A stretch of DNA of 64,000 bases from positions 1 to 64,000 of the forward strand of contig WGNB01000022.1 of NCBI GenBank assembly GCA_016124795.1, read 5' to 3'. Of the stretch, positions 61,914 through 64,000 are shown one piece after another. The notes under the pieces are model-generated. The model was given only the letters and a program-made list of their open reading frames with translations. It searched no databases and was not told where the DNA came from. Position numbers and translations under genes: made by a program. Origin of the DNA: Rhodopseudomonas sp. Lineage in GTDB: Bacteria > Pseudomonadota > Alphaproteobacteria > Rhizobiales > Xanthobacteraceae. Positions within the stretch are counted from its first letter, which is position 1; each line of letters starts with the position of its first letter.

Positions 61914-62343
61914 GGTAGCGCCCTCCTTACATGAATGCCCCCGACAAGTCGGCGGGCGGTTGTCACCGTCGCTCCCCGAGCCGACGGTGCGCATCCTGAT
62001 GATCGCGACGCTTCATCGCGAGTCTTCATCGCTGCTGCAGCATACTGGTCGGGGCGGGGGAGTGGAAGCAATCCGCCGTCACGAGGTCGTGACCCAGCCA
62101 TGCAGCCGTAAGCGATTGTTGTTGTGCGGTTATTTTTGACAGGCAGGTCCGGTTAACGGGGCTTTAACCGGCCGGAATATCACGATAACGCCGCAATTGG
62201 ACCGATCGTTCCAGATGGAACGCGGTTTCCGGGCGGGAATCGATGTGCTGTGGGAAGTCACTCACGGTAAATGGGGTGGCCGGCCGGTTTTTCAAGGGCG
62301 CCATTGCCGCCGCCCGGCAAAAAGCCTCGTTTCGGCGCGTGTG
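61914..62343. other. Intergenic region upstream of rpoH
   Basis: 430 bases between the rluA-type gene and rpoH. Contains a CtrA-type box at 62153-62167 and a GCGATGAAG-like sequence recurring two to three times near 62010-62035. No gene. Confidence 0.5.
62153..62167. promoter_or_regulatory. CtrA-type box upstream of rpoH
   Basis: TTAA CGGGGCT TTAA followed by C: full match to TTAA-N7-TTAAC, also an inverted repeat GGTTAA/TTAACC. It lies 240 bases upstream of the rpoH start. Confidence 0.5.
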
Positions 62344-63414
62344 TCAGGCTTTCGCCCGGAGATGATCGATCAGCGCCTGAATATCGGCCGGTGGCTCGGA
62401 CTCGAAGCGCAGGAATTCGCCGGTCGTCGGGTGGGTGAAGCCGAGCACCGCGGCGTGCAGTGCCTGCCGGCCGAGCGCGTCGAGCGCGGCGCGTGTTTTC
62501 GGGCCCAATTGCCCGGCTTTGCTTTTGAAGCCGGTGGCATAAGTTTCGTCGCCCATGATCGGGTGGCCAATATGGGCGAGATGAACCCGGATCTGGTGGG
62601 TGCGGCCGGTCTCCAGCATGCAGGCGATCAGGCTGGCGATCGTCTTGCCCTCCGGCGCCTCGGCGGCTCTTTTGCCGGCGCGCTTGCCGAGCTTGATGTC
62701 GTCCGGCGCCAGATAGGTCTCGCGCAATTCCCAATGCGTTACGGCCGGCCGGCCATCCTCGCGCACGGCGCGCTTTTCGCGGCTGTGCGGATTGCGGTCA
62801 AGCGCGGCATCGATGACGCCGCTCGTGCGCGATGGCGCGCCCCAGACCACGGCGAGATAGCCGCGCTCGAGTTCACTTTCCAGCTTGTCGGCGAATTGTT
62901 TGGACAAGGCGTGATGGGCGCGGTCGTTCTTGGCCACGACCATCAGGCCGGTGGTGTCCTTGTCGAGCCGGTGCACGATGCCCGGCCGCTTGACGCCGCC
63001 GATGCCGGACAGGCTGTCGCCGCAATGGGCGATCAGCGCGTTGACCAGCGTGCCGGTGGCGTGCCCGGCCGAGGGGTGGACGACGAGCCCCTTCGGCTTG
63101 TCGATGACGATCAGGTCGTCGTCCTCGTAGACGATGGTCAGCGGGATCGCTTCGGCCCGCGGCTTGGCCTCTTCCGGCGGCGGCAGGGTGACGGTGAGGA
63201 TATCGCCGGATTTGACCTGGGCCGACGGATCAAGGATCGTGCGCGCCGCAGCGGGGGCGTGCGTCGGCTCTTGAACCGCCACCTGGCCGTCGAGGATCAG
63301 GGCCTTGAGCCGGGACCGCGACAGCGTTGGGATTCGCGCCGCCAGCACGCGGTCGAGCCTCGCGCCGGCGTCTTCCGGGGCCACGGTGATGGTTTCGCTG
63401 GCGCTGTCTGTCAT
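62344..63414 (-). CDS. RluA family pseudouridine synthase (RluC/RluD type)
   Basis: Isomerises specific uridines in 23S rRNA to pseudouridine. 356 residues: N-terminal S4 RNA-binding domain (about 17-75, ARLDRVLAARIPTLSRSRLKALILDGQV) and catalytic domain with HRLDKDTTGLMVVAKN, catalytic Asp151. A basic insertion (LGKRAGKRAAEAPEGK) occurs before the conserved LETGRTHQIRVH motif. Faces a divergent small membrane protein gene; the pairing with rpoH on the same strand downstream is common in alphaproteobacteria. Confidence 0.94.
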   Translation of the reverse strand: MTDSASETITVAPEDAGARLDRVLAARIPTLSRSRLKALILDGQVAVQEPTHAPAAARTILDPSAQVKSGDILTVTLPPPEEAKPRAEAIPLTIVYEDDDLIVIDKPKGLVVHPSAGHATGTLVNALIAHCGDSLSGIGGVKRPGIVHRLDKDTTGLMVVAKNDRAHHALSKQFADKLESELERGYLAVVWGAPSRTSGVIDAALDRNPHSREKRAVREDGRPAVTHWELRETYLAPDDIKLGKRAGKRAAEAPEGKTIASLIACMLETGRTHQIRVHLAHIGHPIMGDETYATGFKSKAGQLGPKTRAALDALGRQALHAAVLGFTHPTTGEFLRFESEPPADIQALIDHLRAKA

Positions 63415-63447
63415 TCTTTCTGTCTAGTCACTATTCGAGCCAAGCCA

Positions 63448-63792
63448 ATGTCCGAAGACGCCAAACCGATGAACCCCGATCAGGCCCGCGCCCTCATGCA
63501 GGTGCGCCGGTTCATGATGATCGCGCTGTTGACGACCGTCGTCGCCATCGGGCTGGTCTTCGCCGTCATTGGCTACAAGATTTACCGGTCCGGCGACAGC
63601 GCCGAGGAGGCCGCCGCCCCGCCGCCGGATGTGACCGTCAGCCTGCCGGCCGGCGCCAAAGTGCTGTCGACCGCCATCGGAAACGACCACATCGTGGTAA
63701 CGGTGGAGACCCCCGCCGGCGTCGAATTGCGGACCTTCGATCCGGACACCTTGCAACCGCTCGGCCGGCTGCATTTGACGCCGAAGCCCTGA
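63448..63792 (+). CDS. Small membrane-anchored protein (DUF6476-like)
   Basis: Protein of 114 residues: short cytoplasmic N-terminus (MSEDAKPMNPDQARALMQVRR), one transmembrane helix at about 23-43 (MMIALLTTVVAIGLVFAVIGY), and a C-terminal periplasmic beta-rich domain (VTVSLPAGAKVLSTAIGNDHIVVTVETPAG). It resembles the alphaproteobacterial DUF6476 proteins found beside rluA-type genes; that name is from memory. Function unknown. A long in-frame extension antisense to the pseudouridine synthase is rejected. Confidence 0.78.
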   Translation: MSEDAKPMNPDQARALMQVRRFMMIALLTTVVAIGLVFAVIGYKIYRSGDSAEEAAAPPPDVTVSLPAGAKVLSTAIGNDHIVVTVETPAGVELRTFDPDTLQPLGRLHLTPKP

Positions 63793-63932
63793 TAGGTCTT
63801 GCCCCCGGCCGGCCCCGAACCCCACGCGCGGACCGTCTGCCCGTATTTACCTCGCCGCAATTGTCGGTCTGCATTTGGCTGGCTGTACTTGCGCGGGCCC
63901 CCGATCAAGGCTATCCCGTGCGCCTTGGTCCA

Positions 63933-64000
63933 GCTCCCTTCGTCTAGTGGCCCAGGACGTCGCCCTCTCACGGCGAAAACAGGGGTTCGAGTCCCCTAGG
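63933..64000 (+). tRNA. tRNA-Glu (anticodon CTC), 3' end outside window
   Basis: Acceptor strand GCTCCCT, D-arm with GTCTAGTGGCCCAGGAC, anticodon stem TCGCC/GGCGA around loop CTCTCAC giving anticodon CTC, and T-arm AGGGG-TTCGAGT-CCCCT. The window ends after AGG of the 3' acceptor strand, so about the last five to eight bases are missing. Confidence 0.93.

Noticed and set aside
62197-63447. In-frame N-terminal extension of the small membrane protein, antisense to the pseudouridine synthase
   Set aside because: The extension is the reverse strand of a conserved gene; the membrane-protein family starts at 63448.

Overview
The window reads as chromosomal DNA of a GC-rich alphaproteobacterium of the order Hyphomicrobiales (Rhizobiales), probably near Xanthobacteraceae/Bradyrhizobiaceae such as Pseudolabrys. 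This rests on recognised families and signals, not on a database search. The families are DUF3422, DUF3551, DUF2189 and DUF6455 proteins, Omp25-like barrels, the imuA-imuB-dnaE2 mutasome and class I PhaC. The signals are a serC-type leader RNA, an alphaproteobacterial LexA box (GTTC-N7-GTTC), Irr-like and CtrA-like sites, and several palindromic repeat families.

Region 1 (1-12.7 kb) is catabolic. A partial methyltransferase and an amidohydrolase converge. A flavin monooxygenase and a D-2-hydroxyacid dehydrogenase overlap by 4 bp on the plus strand. A long minus-strand series follows: a three-subunit molybdenum hydroxylase, a cyclase-family hydrolase, a HisD paralogue and an SDR, with a second D-2-hydroxyacid dehydrogenase upstream. 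The set resembles an uncharacterised pathway for an N-heterocycle, amide or hydroxyacid substrate; the substrate cannot be read from sequence.

Region 2 (12.7-16.6 kb) holds a Rieske protein without cytochrome b/c1 beside it, a CHMI-type tautomerase whose start is best read as TTG, an FAH-family hydrolase coupled to shikimate dehydrogenase, and a small exported protein. Region 3 (16.6-22.6 kb) is the SOS mutasome operon imuA-imuB-dnaE2 behind a LexA box. All three genes carry in-frame palindromic insertions. Region 4 (22.8-32 kb) contains small hypothetical proteins, a hydrolase-OsmC fusion, a cNMP-domain/TrxR-like flavoprotein, a DUF3422 protein, an autotransporter, a thioesterase and an FMN-dependent 2-hydroxyacid oxidase.

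Region 5 (32-36 kb) has glmM and an iron-storage module (VIT transporter, Bfd, bacterioferritin) with candidate Irr and FNR/FixK sites. Region 6 (36-45.5 kb) has a Bug-type binding protein, a dienelactone hydrolase, a LysR regulator, two outer-membrane barrels each preceded by a CtrA-type box, a flavin hydroxylase, a DUF3551 protein and a photolyase. Region 7 (45.6-57.8 kb) carries serC with its leader RNA, serA, a MuiA-like protein, a HicA toxin with a DUF1902 partner, a rhodanese, purA with a membrane-anchored partner, phaC and a DUF2189 protein.

Region 8 (58-64 kb) has a sodium:solute symporter and a roughly 500-nt hairpin-rich block behind a near-consensus sigma-70 promoter, which is the best candidate here for an undescribed RNA. 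It also has a DUF6455 protein with an FNR-type site, rpoH, an RluA-type pseudouridine synthase, a small membrane protein, and a tRNA-Glu cut by the window edge. No CRISPR array, transposase, integrase or rRNA was seen.
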